DNA from: Latilactobacillus graminis DSM 20719
Lineage (GTDB): Bacteria; Bacillota; Bacilli; Lactobacillales; Lactobacillaceae
DNA length: 64,000 bases
Direction: 5' to 3'
NCBI RefSeq assembly: GCF_001436415.1
Contig: NZ_AYZB01000005.1
Coordinates: 92,039 to 156,038 of the forward strand
This document shows, piece after piece, positions 18,249-26,705 of this stretch. The notes under the pieces were generated by a model. It made no database searches and was not told where the DNA came from. It was given only the letters and a program-made list of their open reading frames with translations. Each line of letters opens with the position of its first letter. Position 1 is the stretch's first letter. The position numbers and the translations under genes are program-made.

Positions 18249-18658
18249 TCGAGTAAATGTCTTTTAAAAGAAGGAATCTGTCGTTTCGATGAATTGGGCG
18301 ATTCCTTTTTTTTAGATTGAGGTTTTTGAGGAGTTGTCAGCAGTAATGCAAGCAATGGTTCTAACACTAAAATGAAAATAGTAAAGCCCAAGAATCCGGC
18401 AACTACGTAAAATGTTTCAGAAGGTAGTGTGAGGTGATTGAAAAAATTTTCGCAGCGCTGGTTAAATTTATTTAACTGACGCTCAGCATCGTCGCTATTG
18501 GTCGAACGATGGATTGATGAATGATGGACGACTTCAAAGTGAACGATCTTTTCGGAATGTGACTTAGAAGCGTGCGAATCGCGATTAAACCAGTGAGGGC
18601 TTGTGAGTAACAGCAAGCAAGATAAACCAACCGATATAATTAGCCATAAATGTTTCAT
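18245..18658 (-). CDS. Membrane protein with two membrane segments, unknown function
   Basis: 137 residues: hydrophobic segment at about 4-20 (signal anchor), a His/Ser-rich extracytoplasmic stretch, a second membrane segment at about 83-108, and a strongly basic, Ser-rich C-terminal tail. AAGGAGA lies 7 bases before the ATG. I do not recognise the family. Its 3' end overlaps the convergent 62-aa gene, including that gene's terminator. Confidence 0.65.
   Translation of the reverse strand: MKHLWLIISVGLSCLLLLTSPHWFNRDSHASKSHSEKIVHFEVVHHSSIHRSTNSDDAERQLNKFNQRCENFFNHLTLPSETFYVVAGFLGFTIFILVLEPLLALLLTTPQKPQSKKKESPNSSKRQIPSFKRHLLD
18266..18313 (+). terminator. Terminator of the 62-aa gene, lying inside the antisense gene
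   Basis: AAAAGAAGGAATC (18266-18278) pairs with GATTCCTTTTTTT, ending in eight Ts at 18306-18313. It lies within the coding sequence of the minus-strand gene 18245-18658. Confidence 0.75.
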
Positions 18659-18740
18659 TACGGATCTCTCCTTTAGTTCATTTAAAACTAATTATAGCAT
18701 AAGTTAAACTGAGGGGATTAAAATAGCCCTCTCACGAGGA

Positions 18741-19100
18741 CTAGACCGGAGTACGATAATGAAACTGATATACGTGAAAAGATAGGGCCAAGCTAATGAC
18801 TAATAAAGTAAGTGCCACCAGAAGCAAATTAGGAACTAAAATCAAAATAATGTAGGCAACAATCGCACACAAATGGGCAAATAAGATGAGATTTTGATCA
18901 AGTGAGATTAAATAGGCAATGATATGCAAAAGAATTGCTACAATGCAAAGCCACCAAACCTCTGCCATCGCGTCCATATAAGTTGGAATGAACTTCGTAA
19001 CGTGGGGGTTAACCACTAGAATGATCAAAGATTGTAAAATGGTGACAATTAAGAAAATTAAGTTGAACAGAAACGGTAATTTACGAAAAGAAATTTTCAT
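18741..19100 (-). CDS. Four-helix membrane protein, unknown function
   Basis: 119 residues with about four hydrophobic segments (9-31, 48-66, 69-90, 92-110). A GAGG site lies about 9 bases before the ATG on the minus strand. No recognised family. Its gene stands alone between the previous membrane protein gene and the tRNA-Ser region. Confidence 0.6.
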   Translation of the reverse strand: MKISFRKLPFLFNLIFLIVTILQSLIILVVNPHVTKFIPTYMDAMAEVWWLCIVAILLHIIAYLISLDQNLILFAHLCAIVAYIILILVPNLLLVALTLLVISLALSFHVYQFHYRTPV

Positions 19101-19193
19101 ATTAATAAACCTCTATCAGTTAAGATTCTTTAAGTATAACGAATTTATAAATAAAAAGGAATATGATTTGAAAATTTAAGTTTGAGTGATTGA

Positions 19194-19328
19194 CACCTAC
19201 CGATATCAGGTTACTTGATTGAAGTGTATCCTAATGTGCAGAAGATGCCAAAAGAAGTTGAGGACTTACAAGATAATGGATTGTTACAAAAAGCTGATGG
19301 GACACAAAAAAGATGCAATAAGCGTTGA
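19194..19328 (+). pseudogene. Open fragment before tRNA-Ser, possible gene remnant
   Basis: After a stop at 19191-19193 the frame stays open to the TGA at 19326-19328 and reads as plausible protein (YLIEVYPNVQKMPKEVEDLQ, then DNGLLQKADGT). There is no good start (TTG 19215 or ATG in mid-frame only), no ribosome site, and the last codons lie in the left arm of a terminator. This looks like the decayed 3' end of a gene. I cannot name the family. Confidence 0.3.
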
Positions 19329-19355
19329 TAATGAAACGTTTATTGCATCTTTTTT
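19306..19355. terminator. Strong bidirectional terminator beside tRNA-Ser
   Basis: A 19-bp stem, AAAAAAGATGCAATAAGCG (19306-19324) with 19337-19355, one G-T pair, loop of 12. On the minus strand it follows the tRNA 3' end by 9 bases. Confidence 0.88.
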
Positions 19356-19364
19356 AAATTATAA

Positions 19365-19451
19365 GGAGAGTACAGGATTTGAACCTGCGCGCCGGTATAA
19401 GCCGGTTCGACGGATTTCGAGTCCGTTGCATTGCCACTCTGCCAACTCTCC
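19365..19451 (-). tRNA. tRNA-Ser (anticodon CGA)
   Basis: Class II tRNA with a long variable arm, 87 nt. The acceptor GGAGAGT pairs with ACTCTCC. The anticodon stem is ACGGA/TCCGT with loop CTCGAAA (anticodon CGA, codon UCG). The variable arm is GAACCGGC-TTATACCGGCGC, and the T arm has GGTTCAAATCC. CCA is not encoded; the base after the acceptor reads T where serine tRNAs usually have G, so the discriminator deserves a check. It has its own promoter and terminator. Confidence 0.92.
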
Positions 19452-19463
19452 AGAACGTTGTTT

Positions 19464-19472
19464 ATTATATCA
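19464..19472 (-). promoter_or_regulatory. Promoter of tRNA-Ser
   Basis: On the minus strand TGATATAAT is an extended -10 box 12 bases before the mature tRNA 5' end. No clear -35 box is visible. Confidence 0.55.
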
Positions 19473-19608
19473 GAAATTTGTTATCCTGAACAGAGAAAGT
19501 CCTAAAATATGTGATTGATTTTATCTTTTAAGTTTTAGCTTATTATAAGATAAGTTTATTGGTGGAATTTATTGGATTGTGTTATCATTGGCTCAAGGGG
19601 ATGAACTC

Positions 19609-19854
19609 ATGACACAGAGACATTATTATGGTAACTATGAAGTTGTCGAAGATCGAGATTCGCAAAAATACGTGGCAACAGTCAAAATACATAACACGGA
19701 GAAAAAAATTATTGTTCAAAACGATGCCCTGCAAGTGCTTGATCAAAATGATGTTTTGCCGGAAACGGTGGTTCATAATATTATTAAAACACCAGATATG
19801 CTAAAAGAACAAGTCATTGTTTCAGGTGCTAATTTAGACCAGTATTTAGATTAA
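19609..19854 (+). CDS. Small protein of unknown function (81 aa)
   Basis: 81 residues, MTQRHYYGNYEVVEDRDSQ..., mostly polar with predicted beta character, ending ANLDQYLD. The ATG follows an AAGGGG site by about 10 bases, which favours it over the GTG at 19579. Followed by a bidirectional terminator shared with the convergent ybaK-like gene. No family recognised. Confidence 0.6.
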   Translation: MTQRHYYGNYEVVEDRDSQKYVATVKIHNTEKKIIVQNDALQVLDQNDVLPETVVHNIIKTPDMLKEQVIVSGANLDQYLD

Positions 19855-19857
19855 TAT

Positions 19858-19898
19858 AAAATGAGTCCAGAATAAGTATTATGTTCTGGGCTCATTTT
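19858..19898. terminator. Bidirectional terminator
   Basis: AAAATGAGTCCAGAA (19858-19872) pairs over 15 bp with 19884-19898, one G-T wobble. It separates the 81-aa gene from the convergent YbaK-like gene. Confidence 0.85.
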
Positions 19899-19905
19899 AG
19901 GTAAA

Positions 19906-20406
19906 TTAATCTTCACTAATGTCAGCAAAAGTAGCTTCAGTAATACGTTGCAAGTCTTGTGGATTAATCTGAATTGAACGGCCAATCTTGCCAGATGAGA
20001 CGTAGATGAAGGACTCTGTTTCTGCTTGTTGGTCGATATAAATTGGGTAGTGGGATTGTTCCCAAATTCCGATTGGTGTGTTAGCACCGTGCTCGTAACC
20101 GGTAGTAGCCACTAGATTTTTGAGTGGCACCATTGCAATTTTTTTGTTGCCAGAAATTTGACTTAATTTTTTTTCGTCTAAATGGCAATCAATCGGCACG
20201 ACACCGATGATTGGACCGGTCTGTTTGCCCGAAAGGACCAATGTCTTATAGATTAAGTGTTCATTAATATTGAGATGTTCGACCTTCATTTGGGCAACAT
20301 TATGGACTTCTGTTGTAGGAAATGCGAGTTGTGTATAGGTTACTTTTTGTTTATCCAGAATTTTTTCAACTAATGTTTTTGATAATTGCTTTTTCTTTTT
20401 ACGCAT
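19906..20406 (-). CDS. ybaK: YbaK/EbsC-family aminoacyl-tRNA deacylase
   Basis: A 166-residue YbaK-type editing protein; characterised members hydrolyse Cys-tRNA(Pro). Seen: KTLVLSGKQTG near residue 60 with the conserved Lys, the GYEHGANTPIG loop near residue 105 (where many members have GYxRGGCSPIG) and SSGKIGRSIQI near residue 140. It starts with a very basic MRKKKKQ. Promoter TTTACA-17-TAAACT on the minus strand, AAAGGAG before the ATG, terminator shared with the convergent small gene. Confidence 0.88.
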   Translation of the reverse strand: MRKKKKQLSKTLVEKILDKQKVTYTQLAFPTTEVHNVAQMKVEHLNINEHLIYKTLVLSGKQTGPIIGVVPIDCHLDEKKLSQISGNKKIAMVPLKNLVATTGYEHGANTPIGIWEQSHYPIYIDQQAETESFIYVSSGKIGRSIQINPQDLQRITEATFADISED

Positions 20407-20432
20407 AACAAACTCCTTTAATGAATAGTGTT

Positions 20433-20461
20433 AGTTTACGGCAAAATGATAAAAATGTAAA
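20433..20461 (-). promoter_or_regulatory. Promoter of the ybaK-like gene
   Basis: Minus-strand TTTACA (20456-20461), 17-base spacer, TAAACT (20433-20438). Confidence 0.6.
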
Positions 20462-20489
20462 TTTAAGACTACGTTACAGTGTTTCGTTG

Positions 20490-20495
20490 TATAAT
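20490..20495 (+). promoter_or_regulatory. -10 box for the 56-aa gene
   Basis: A perfect TATAAT 24 bases before the start codon of the 56-aa gene. No good -35 box is seen at the right distance. Confidence 0.45.
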
Positions 20496-20519
20496 GAAAC
20501 CACACAAGGAGTGAACGAT

Positions 20520-20690
20520 ATGATGTGGTTTAAAAAGCAAACAACAAAAGAATTAGCAACACATGATTTTATTCAGTTGGTGAAGCATGCTCGTAATGAT
20601 GAAACCCATTACCAAAAAATTCAAGCAGCGTTTGCTAGTTTGAAAAAGGCTTACCACCAACCACGATCTGAACATTTATCAAAAAAATGA
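20520..20690 (+). CDS. Small protein of unknown function (56 aa)
   Basis: 56 residues, MMWFKKQTTKELATHDF..., strongly basic, helical character, no recognised family. ATG 20520 follows AAGGAGTG by about 10 bases; an ATG-ATG pair makes the exact start uncertain by one codon. An upstream in-frame start at 20421 would run through the promoter and is not used. Confidence 0.6.
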   Translation: MMWFKKQTTKELATHDFIQLVKHARNDETHYQKIQAAFASLKKAYHQPRSEHLSKK

Positions 20691-20763
20691 ATCGTAATCA
20701 GTATTAGCGTTGTAGAGGGTGTTATGGCATAATGGAGTTAATCAATAACAGATAGGTGACACG

Positions 20764-21153
20764 ATGAAACGACAAACATGGCATTTTCTCTTTTATAAAT
20801 CAGCCTTTACTAAGACACAAATTGATCAATTACTGGCTTATTTAAAGCAGCAACAAAATTTTGGTGGTTTCCCGATTGTTGAATTGATTGGCGATGGGGA
20901 TAGTAGTGATATTCGCTTTGTCACAATGATTTTCGATCCTTTATCGCCAATTAATGCACGTTTACAATCAGAGATGGCGAAGTTTATGTTAATGCATGCG
21001 ATTCGGCCGGATGGAAATACCGCTGAGGCGGATATGCGTCTTTATGGTCGGGTAATGGGCAGATCAGATACTGAGTTAGGGATTGAGTTTCAACGCTATG
21101 ATGATCAGAATATGGATGTTATTTATTGGGGACAGCACAATTCAACGCATTAA
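20764..21153 (+). CDS. Protein of unknown function (129 aa)
   Basis: 129 residues, soluble, beginning MKRQTWHFLFYKSAFTKTQI, with Gly/Asp-rich LIGDGDSSDIRF near residue 42. I do not recognise the family. An AGGTGA site precedes the ATG, and a modest terminator follows at 21169. Single-gene unit between the 56-aa gene and the DUF3013-like gene. Confidence 0.65.
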   Translation: MKRQTWHFLFYKSAFTKTQIDQLLAYLKQQQNFGGFPIVELIGDGDSSDIRFVTMIFDPLSPINARLQSEMAKFMLMHAIRPDGNTAEADMRLYGRVMGRSDTELGIEFQRYDDQNMDVIYWGQHNSTH

Positions 21154-21168
21154 ATTAAATCAAGGCTT

Positions 21169-21199
21169 AAGTCTGGAGCATTTTGTTCGAGGCTTTTTT
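21169..21199 (+). terminator. Probable terminator
   Basis: AAGTCT pairs with AGGCTT (one G-T), possibly extended by two pairs past a G-G mismatch, followed by six Ts. Weaker than others in the window. Confidence 0.5.
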
Positions 21200-21298
21200 A
21201 GTAGATTGCTTTCGATTCAAGGTATAATCAGGTATGATACTAATATGTGTAGCTTTAAAACGGCTTAAATCACGATTAAAAAGGATAAGGTGAATTCA

Positions 21299-21793
21299 AT
21301 GGCTGAGATGGATATGTTAGCATTTTTCGATTCAGAATTAGAAGATTTACAATTTAGTGGGGATATAAATATTAATTGGGACAAGCAAGCGCGCGCGATT
21401 GAATTAGAATTTACATTAAATGTGACCAAAGAGCAAGCAATTGCGGTGGAAGACCAAAGTGGTGAATTAAATGAATCTGATGAGATCAGTTATGAAGATG
21501 CCATTTTGTTCTTTGACGAAAGTAAAATCGATGGCTTTGAATACGCAGATAATTATCTAACTGTGATTCCCTTTGCTGGTCGTCAAGGGTTAAATGCCCA
21601 AATTGGGCGCGGCTTTTTTAATTATTTACAAGATCTATTAGATGAAGGCGAAGATCAACTAGCTGCTTTTGTAAACGATGAATCTGATGAAGAAACGTTT
21701 ATTCTTAATTGGGATGATACGGTCTTTCAAGCAACGATTGCGCAAGCTAACGAAAAATTGGCGAAACAATACTACGCTTACCCTAAATACTAA
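21299..21793 (+). CDS. DUF3013-like acidic protein
   Basis: 164 residues, very acidic (many Asp/Glu), MAEMDMLAFFDSELEDLQFSG..., no membrane segment. It resembles, from memory, the DUF3013 family found beside prmA in lactobacilli and streptococci; I could not check this. The ATG at 21299 is preceded by AAGGTGA. A perfect TATAAT stands at 21223-21228. It is followed after 30 bp by prmA, probably in one transcript. Confidence 0.65.
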   Translation: MAEMDMLAFFDSELEDLQFSGDININWDKQARAIELEFTLNVTKEQAIAVEDQSGELNESDEISYEDAILFFDESKIDGFEYADNYLTVIPFAGRQGLNAQIGRGFFNYLQDLLDEGEDQLAAFVNDESDEETFILNWDDTVFQATIAQANEKLAKQYYAYPKY

Positions 21794-21823
21794 GCAGCAT
21801 GCGTTAAAAAGGAGAGACAACAC

Positions 21824-22771
21824 ATGGAATGGACAAAAGTAACGGTCGCTACTGTTAATGAAGCAGTGGAAGCAATCGCCAATATTTTAACGGAAAATGG
21901 TGCAGAAGGCATCCAAATCGAAGATGCAGCCGATTATGAACATTTGAAGGCCAAACCAGATCAAATTATTGATCTAGATAGTATTCCCCATCTTGAAGAC
22001 GGGGCTGCAGTGAGCGCTTTTTTCCCGGAAACAGTTTTCATTCCGGAAAAATTACCGTTGATTGAACAACGCGTTGCTCAATTGACTGGTTTTGGGCTAG
22101 CCATTGGTTCTGGTAAGGTGACATTGGCCCAAGTCGCCGATGATGATTGGGCGACAGCTTGGAAAAAATATTATCAACCAACGCGTTTAACCCGCTTTTT
22201 AACGGTTGTGCCAAGTTGGACAGACTATCAACCGACTGATGAACGCGAAGCGCTGATTCGGATGGATCCGGGGATGGCTTTTGGAACAGGGACGCATCCA
22301 ACGACGCATCTATCCGTACAAATGTTAGAAATGGTCTTACGCGGCGGTGAATCTTTAATTGATGTCGGGACTGGTTCAGGGGTCTTAAGTATTGCGGCTG
22401 CACATTTAGGGGTCAATGACATTCGCGCCTATGATGTGGATCAAGTCGCAGTTGATGCCGCTAAAGAAAATTTTGCGCTGAACCCAGTGACCGCTGGCAT
22501 TGATGCCCATCCCAACGATTTATTGAACGGGATTACAACGAAAGCGGATGTGATTGTGGCCAATATCTTAGCAGAGATTATCGTCCCCTTGATTCCCCAA
22601 GCTAAAGCTTTATTGCATGACAACGGTCATCTATTACTGGCCGGCATTATTGCAGATAAAGAAGCACTTGTCCGTGAAACGTTAGCGGCGAATGATTTTG
22701 TTGTTCAAGAAGCCCTCCATATGGGTGACTGGGTGGCATTAATTACACGCCAAAAGACGGACGACGATTAA
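21824..22771 (+). CDS. prmA: Ribosomal protein L11 methyltransferase PrmA
   Basis: A 315-residue SAM-dependent enzyme that trimethylates L11. Seen: the linker/motif region [15 protein letters not shown] near residue 147, SAM motif [18 protein letters not shown] near residue 180, and the catalytic-core [14 protein letters not shown] near residue 245. Length is normal. AAAGGAGAG precedes the ATG. rsmE follows after 12 bp, a frequent pair. Confidence 0.95.
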   Translation: MEWTKVTVATVNEAVEAIANILTENGAEGIQIEDAADYEHLKAKPDQIIDLDSIPHLEDGAAVSAFFPETVFIPEKLPLIEQRVAQLTGFGLAIGSGKVTLAQVADDDWATAWKKYYQPTRLTRFLTVVPSWTDYQPTDEREALIRMDPGMAFGTGTHPTTHLSVQMLEMVLRGGESLIDVGTGSGVLSIAAAHLGVNDIRAYDVDQVAVDAAKENFALNPVTAGIDAHPNDLLNGITTKADVIVANILAEIIVPLIPQAKALLHDNGHLLLAGIIADKEALVRETLAANDFVVQEALHMGDWVALITRQKTDDD

Positions 22772-22783
22772 AAGGAGTATGGC

Positions 22784-23539
22784 ATGCAACGTTATTTTAT
22801 TGATGAAGCAATTCAAGTAGAACAACAAGTGACCTTAACGAGTGAAACTGCACACCACATGCTAAAAGTGATGCGGATGCAACCTGGTCATCGTGTTGAA
22901 TTGGTAACGCCGGATGAGCAAGCGTTCATCGGGGAATTAACTGAATTGGATGCAACTGATAAAACAGTCACAGTTACAGTGCAATCACCAATAACAAAAA
23001 CCGTTGAATTACCGATTGAGACGACGATTGTGTGTGGCTTGTCAAAGGGTGATAAAACCGACTGGATTGTTCAAAAAGGCACGCAGTTGGGGGCCAACCG
23101 GTTTATTTTCTGTAATAGTCAGTTCTCAGTCGCACGTTGGGATGATAAGAAACAAGCTAAAAAAGTTGCGCGGCTCCAAAAAATTGCGCAAGAAGCAGCC
23201 GAACAAGCTCACCGGACACATGTGCCAACTATTGAATGGCGCAACAGTTTAACGGCGGTGGCCCAAGAGTCAGCGACGATTAAATTAGTGGCTTACGAAG
23301 AGTCAGCTAAAGACGGTGAGCATGCTCAATTAGTTCAGAGCTTACAAACAGCCCAACCGGGGGATCGATTACTTTGTGTTTTTGGTCCGGAAGGCGGCGT
23401 TGCGCCCAAGGAAATTGAAATACTTGCGGCGGCTGGCTTCAAGATGGCCGGTTTAGGGCCACGGATTTTACGGGCCGAGACCGCGCCATTGTATCTGTTA
23501 AGTGCGATTTCGTATGTGACAGAATTAGCTAGTTTATAG
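22784..23539 (+). CDS. rsmE: 16S rRNA (uracil-1498-N3)-methyltransferase RsmE
   Basis: A 251-residue SPOUT-family enzyme. An N-terminal PUA-like part (MQRYFIDEAIQVEQQ...) is followed by the knot domain with KGDKTDWIVQKGTQLG near residue 85, QEAAEQAHRTHVP near residue 137, and FGPEGGVAPKEIE plus LGPRILRAETAPL near the end. It methylates U1498 in 16S rRNA. AAAGGAGT site before the ATG. Confidence 0.95.
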   Translation: MQRYFIDEAIQVEQQVTLTSETAHHMLKVMRMQPGHRVELVTPDEQAFIGELTELDATDKTVTVTVQSPITKTVELPIETTIVCGLSKGDKTDWIVQKGTQLGANRFIFCNSQFSVARWDDKKQAKKVARLQKIAQEAAEQAHRTHVPTIEWRNSLTAVAQESATIKLVAYEESAKDGEHAQLVQSLQTAQPGDRLLCVFGPEGGVAPKEIEILAAAGFKMAGLGPRILRAETAPLYLLSAISYVTELASL

Positions 23540-23574
23540 TATGATAGATTTAATCATTTACAGAGGGGCACAAC

Positions 23575-23916
23575 ATGACTAAAATTATGAATAATCGTTA
23601 TTTAAAAATGGATTGGGTCCGCTATTTATTAATGGCTATCCTATTAGCAGTTGTTTTACCACTAGTGTTTGGTGGGTTGCACATCGACAAGACGTGGCGG
23701 ATCGGGCTGTTATTTATGGCAGTTAATGGTTGTGCAGCTTTTATTTCAGGGTTTCACATCCAAAAGACCCATGCAGCTTGGTATCATATTTTATATCTAC
23801 CAATTTTATTTGCATTGATGGTGGTTGTGCGCTACGCAGATTATAATTATTGGTTTGTCCCGATCTATTGTTTATTAAGTTATTTAGGGATTAATACTGC
23901 GTATGAGCGCCATTAA
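23575..23916 (+). CDS. Small membrane protein, unknown function
   Basis: 113 residues with about four hydrophobic segments (15-34, 42-60, 70-88, 92-108). AGAGGGG site about 8 bases before the ATG. Not recognised. It follows rsmE by 35 bp and is followed by a terminator, so it may be the last gene of the DUF3013-prmA-rsmE transcript. Confidence 0.7.
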   Translation: MTKIMNNRYLKMDWVRYLLMAILLAVVLPLVFGGLHIDKTWRIGLLFMAVNGCAAFISGFHIQKTHAAWYHILYLPILFALMVVVRYADYNYWFVPIYCLLSYLGINTAYERH

Positions 23917-23917
23917 G

Positions 23918-23955
23918 CAAACTGACTCGACAGTTAATTAGTTGAGTCAGTTTTG
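23918..23955 (+). terminator. Terminator
   Basis: CAAACTGACTCGA pairs with TTGAGTCAGTTTTG across a 12-base loop, T-rich 3' end. Ends the prmA-rsmE unit before rel. Confidence 0.75.
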
Positions 23956-24007
23956 TTATATTTAATGGGTCATTGATAATTAAGTGAGAAAAATTGGAGT
24001 GGGTAGG

Positions 24008-26239
24008 ATGCCAGAAGAAAAAGTAATTTCACAACAGGAAGTGCTACAGTTATGTCAGAAATACATGAATACTGAGCATCTTGCATTTGTCCAAAAAGCA
24101 TATGATTTTGCAGCTTACGTCCATCGAGAACAGAAGCGTCAATCAGGGGAGCCATATATTATTCATCCGATTCAAGTTGCAGGGATTCTTGCTGAGTTAA
24201 AGATGGATCCGGCAACGGTTGCGTCTGGCTATTTACACGATGTTGTGGAAGATACCAACATTACGTTAGGCGATGTGGAGGAGATGTTTGGTAAAGATGT
24301 TGCGGTGATCGTTGATGGTGTCACCAAACTTGGAAAAATCAAGTATAAATCGCATCAAGAACAACTAGCTGAAAACCATCGGAAGATGTTACTAGCAATG
24401 GCCAAAGATTTGCGGGTTATTATGGTCAAACTCGCCGATCGATTGCATAATATGCGGACATTAAAACATTTGAAGCCAGAAAAACAGCGTCGTATCGCGA
24501 ATGAAACGCTTGAAATTTATGCTCCACTCGCTGATCGATTAGGGATTAGTAAGGTTAAATGGGAGCTTGAAGATATTGCCTTACGTTATTTGAATCCACA
24601 ACAATACTATCGGATTGTACATTTAATGAATTCAAAGCGGACACAACGGGAGGCTTATATTCAAGAAGCAATTGAAGATATTAAGGATTCAATTGCTGAT
24701 TTGGATATGAATTATGAGATTTATGGGCGGCCCAAGCATCTTTATTCAATTTATCGCAAGATGCGCGATCAACATAAGCAATTTGAGGAGTTATATGATT
24801 TGCTTGCGATTCGGGTTGTTGTGGATTCCATTAAAGATTGTTACGCTGTTTTAGGTGCCATTCATACGAAATGGAAACCAATGCCCGGCCGGTTTAAAGA
24901 CTATATTGCCATGCCTAAGGCCAACATGTACCAATCAATTCACACGACTGTCATTGGTCCTAAAGGGAAACCGTTAGAAGTACAAATTCGGACACAAGAG
25001 ATGCATGATGTGGCAGAATACGGCGTTGCTGCTCATTGGGCTTACAAAGAAGGTGTTAAGGAGCAGCTTAAACTAGATGAATCTGGACGTAAGTTAGATT
25101 TGTTCCGCGAAATATTGGAAATTCAAGATGCTTCCGATGATGCTGCTGAATTCATGGAAAGTGTGAAGGGCGATATTTTTAGTGATCGCGTTTATGTCTT
25201 TACTCCTAAAGGGGACGTTTACGAATTACCCAAAGGATCAGTACCTCTTGATTTTGCGTATTTAGTGCATACCGAAGTGGGGAACCATGCAGTTGGCGCC
25301 AAGATTAACGGTAAAATTGTGCCCTTGAACTATCAATTACGTAACGGGGATATCGTTGAGATGTTGACCTCAACGAGTGCAACACCAAGCCAAGATTGGA
25401 TCAAGCTGGCATTTACGGCCCGCGCGCGTAACAAGGTTAAACGCTATTTTAAAAAAGAAGATCGTGATGAAAATATTGAAAAAGGACGCACAGCGGTTGA
25501 ACATCTATTAGCAGAAGATGGCTATTTACCCAAAGAACATCTCACTAAAACGGCTGTTGCTGTGATCTTACCTCACTTTAACTTTAACGCTGAAGAAGAA
25601 TTATTCGCTGCGATTGGGTTTGGCGAGATTTCACCCCAGGCAGTTGTTAATCGTTTGACGGTCAAAGAACGACGGGCCAAAGAAGCTAGCGAACAAAAAG
25701 CACTGGAAGCTGAAATTTTGTCTGCAAAGGATTCGCAGCAACCTGGTCCTAAAGCGACTGGCAGTCATATTACAATCAAACATGAAGATGGTGTAATCAT
25801 CGAAGGTGTTGATAATGTGTTGGTCCGCTTGAGCAAGTGTTGCAACCCGGTTCCTGGTGATGATATTGTTGGCTATGTGACAAAAGGGCGTGGGGTTTCG
25901 GTTCATCGGCGTGATTGCCCCAATATTGTCGATCGAGCCGATATGAATCGTCGTTTGACGGAAGTTAGCTGGGAAAATACTAATGTCAAAAACGATCAAC
26001 TTTACGATGCTAATTTAGAAGTCTACGGCTATAACCGGGGCGGTTTATTAAATAATGTCTTGCAAGTTCTAAATGCCCATACGAAGCAATTAAATAATGT
26101 AATGGGTCGCATTGATCATGATAAGATGGCGGACATCCATGTCACGGTTGGAATTCGTAATACGGATCATTTAGAACAAATTATGGAAGCAGTCAAAAAT
26201 GTACCAGATGTCTACGAAGTCAAACGGGTTCAAGGATAG
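24008..26239 (+). CDS. rel: Bifunctional (p)ppGpp synthetase/hydrolase Rel
   Basis: 743 residues with the full RSH layout: HD hydrolase domain (HDVVEDT near residue 76), synthetase domain (MPKANMYQSIHTTVIGP near residue 305, EVQIRTQEMHDVAEYG after it), TGS (about 390-455), zinc-finger-like SKCCNPVPGDDIVGY near 615, and a C-terminal ACT domain. It controls the stringent response. I choose ATG 24008, 8 bases after GGAG, over the GTG at 23984 that lacks a ribosome site. Followed by dtd after 12 bp, the usual pair. Confidence 0.96.
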   Translation: MPEEKVISQQEVLQLCQKYMNTEHLAFVQKAYDFAAYVHREQKRQSGEPYIIHPIQVAGILAELKMDPATVASGYLHDVVEDTNITLGDVEEMFGKDVAVIVDGVTKLGKIKYKSHQEQLAENHRKMLLAMAKDLRVIMVKLADRLHNMRTLKHLKPEKQRRIANETLEIYAPLADRLGISKVKWELEDIALRYLNPQQYYRIVHLMNSKRTQREAYIQEAIEDIKDSIADLDMNYEIYGRPKHLYSIYRKMRDQHKQFEELYDLLAIRVVVDSIKDCYAVLGAIHTKWKPMPGRFKDYIAMPKANMYQSIHTTVIGPKGKPLEVQIRTQEMHDVAEYGVAAHWAYKEGVKEQLKLDESGRKLDLFREILEIQDASDDAAEFMESVKGDIFSDRVYVFTPKGDVYELPKGSVPLDFAYLVHTEVGNHAVGAKINGKIVPLNYQLRNGDIVEMLTSTSATPSQDWIKLAFTARARNKVKRYFKKEDRDENIEKGRTAVEHLLAEDGYLPKEHLTKTAVAVILPHFNFNAEEELFAAIGFGEISPQAVVNRLTVKERRAKEASEQKALEAEILSAKDSQQPGPKATGSHITIKHEDGVIIEGVDNVLVRLSKCCNPVPGDDIVGYVTKGRGVSVHRRDCPNIVDRADMNRRLTEVSWENTNVKNDQLYDANLEVYGYNRGGLLNNVLQVLNAHTKQLNNVMGRIDHDKMADIHVTVGIRNTDHLEQIMEAVKNVPDVYEVKRVQG

Positions 26240-26251
26240 GAGTCAGTAAAT

Positions 26252-26701
26252 ATGCGAGTTGTATTACAACGGGTAAGTCAAGCAAGTGTCACAATTAATG
26301 AGAGTGTGGTCGGACAAATTGATCGCGGCGTTTTGTTATTGGTGGGGATTTGTGATGCTGATACTGAAACCGATTTAGATTATTTAGTTAACAAAATAAG
26401 TCACTTACGGATCTTTGAAGATCAAGCAGGTAAGATGAACTTGGCATTAAATCAAGTCAATGGTGCTATTTTATCTGTTTCGCAGTTTACGTTATTTGCC
26501 AACACACACAAGGGCAACCGACCTAGTTTTACGGCGGCTGGTAAACCGGTATATGCCAAACGTTTGTATGATCAGTTTAATCAAAAATTGGCGGCAACCG
26601 GGATTCCCCTGGCAACCGGTGAATTCGGGGCTGACATGCAAGTCACATTGGTCAATGACGGTCCGGTAACGATTATATTTGATACGAAGGAGAATCTATA
26701 A
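26252..26701 (+). CDS. dtd: D-aminoacyl-tRNA deacylase Dtd
   Basis: A 149-residue DTD enzyme that removes D-amino acids and glycine mischarged on tRNA. It has the SQFTL motif (about residues 76-80), GNRPSF and the C-terminal [11 protein letters not shown] near residue 135, which together form the active site. Starts [13 protein letters not shown] as usual. The ribosome site of the next gene lies at its end. Confidence 0.96.
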   Translation: MRVVLQRVSQASVTINESVVGQIDRGVLLLVGICDADTETDLDYLVNKISHLRIFEDQAGKMNLALNQVNGAILSVSQFTLFANTHKGNRPSFTAAGKPVYAKRLYDQFNQKLAATGIPLATGEFGADMQVTLVNDGPVTIIFDTKENL

Positions 26702-26705
26702 GTTG

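Noticed and set aside
19219..19518. 99-codon plus-strand ORF covering the tRNA-Ser region
   Set aside because: It runs through a terminator and antisense through the whole tRNA gene, with no ribosome site; its sequence (FEPARRYKPVRRISS) is the typical artefact of a tRNA read backwards.
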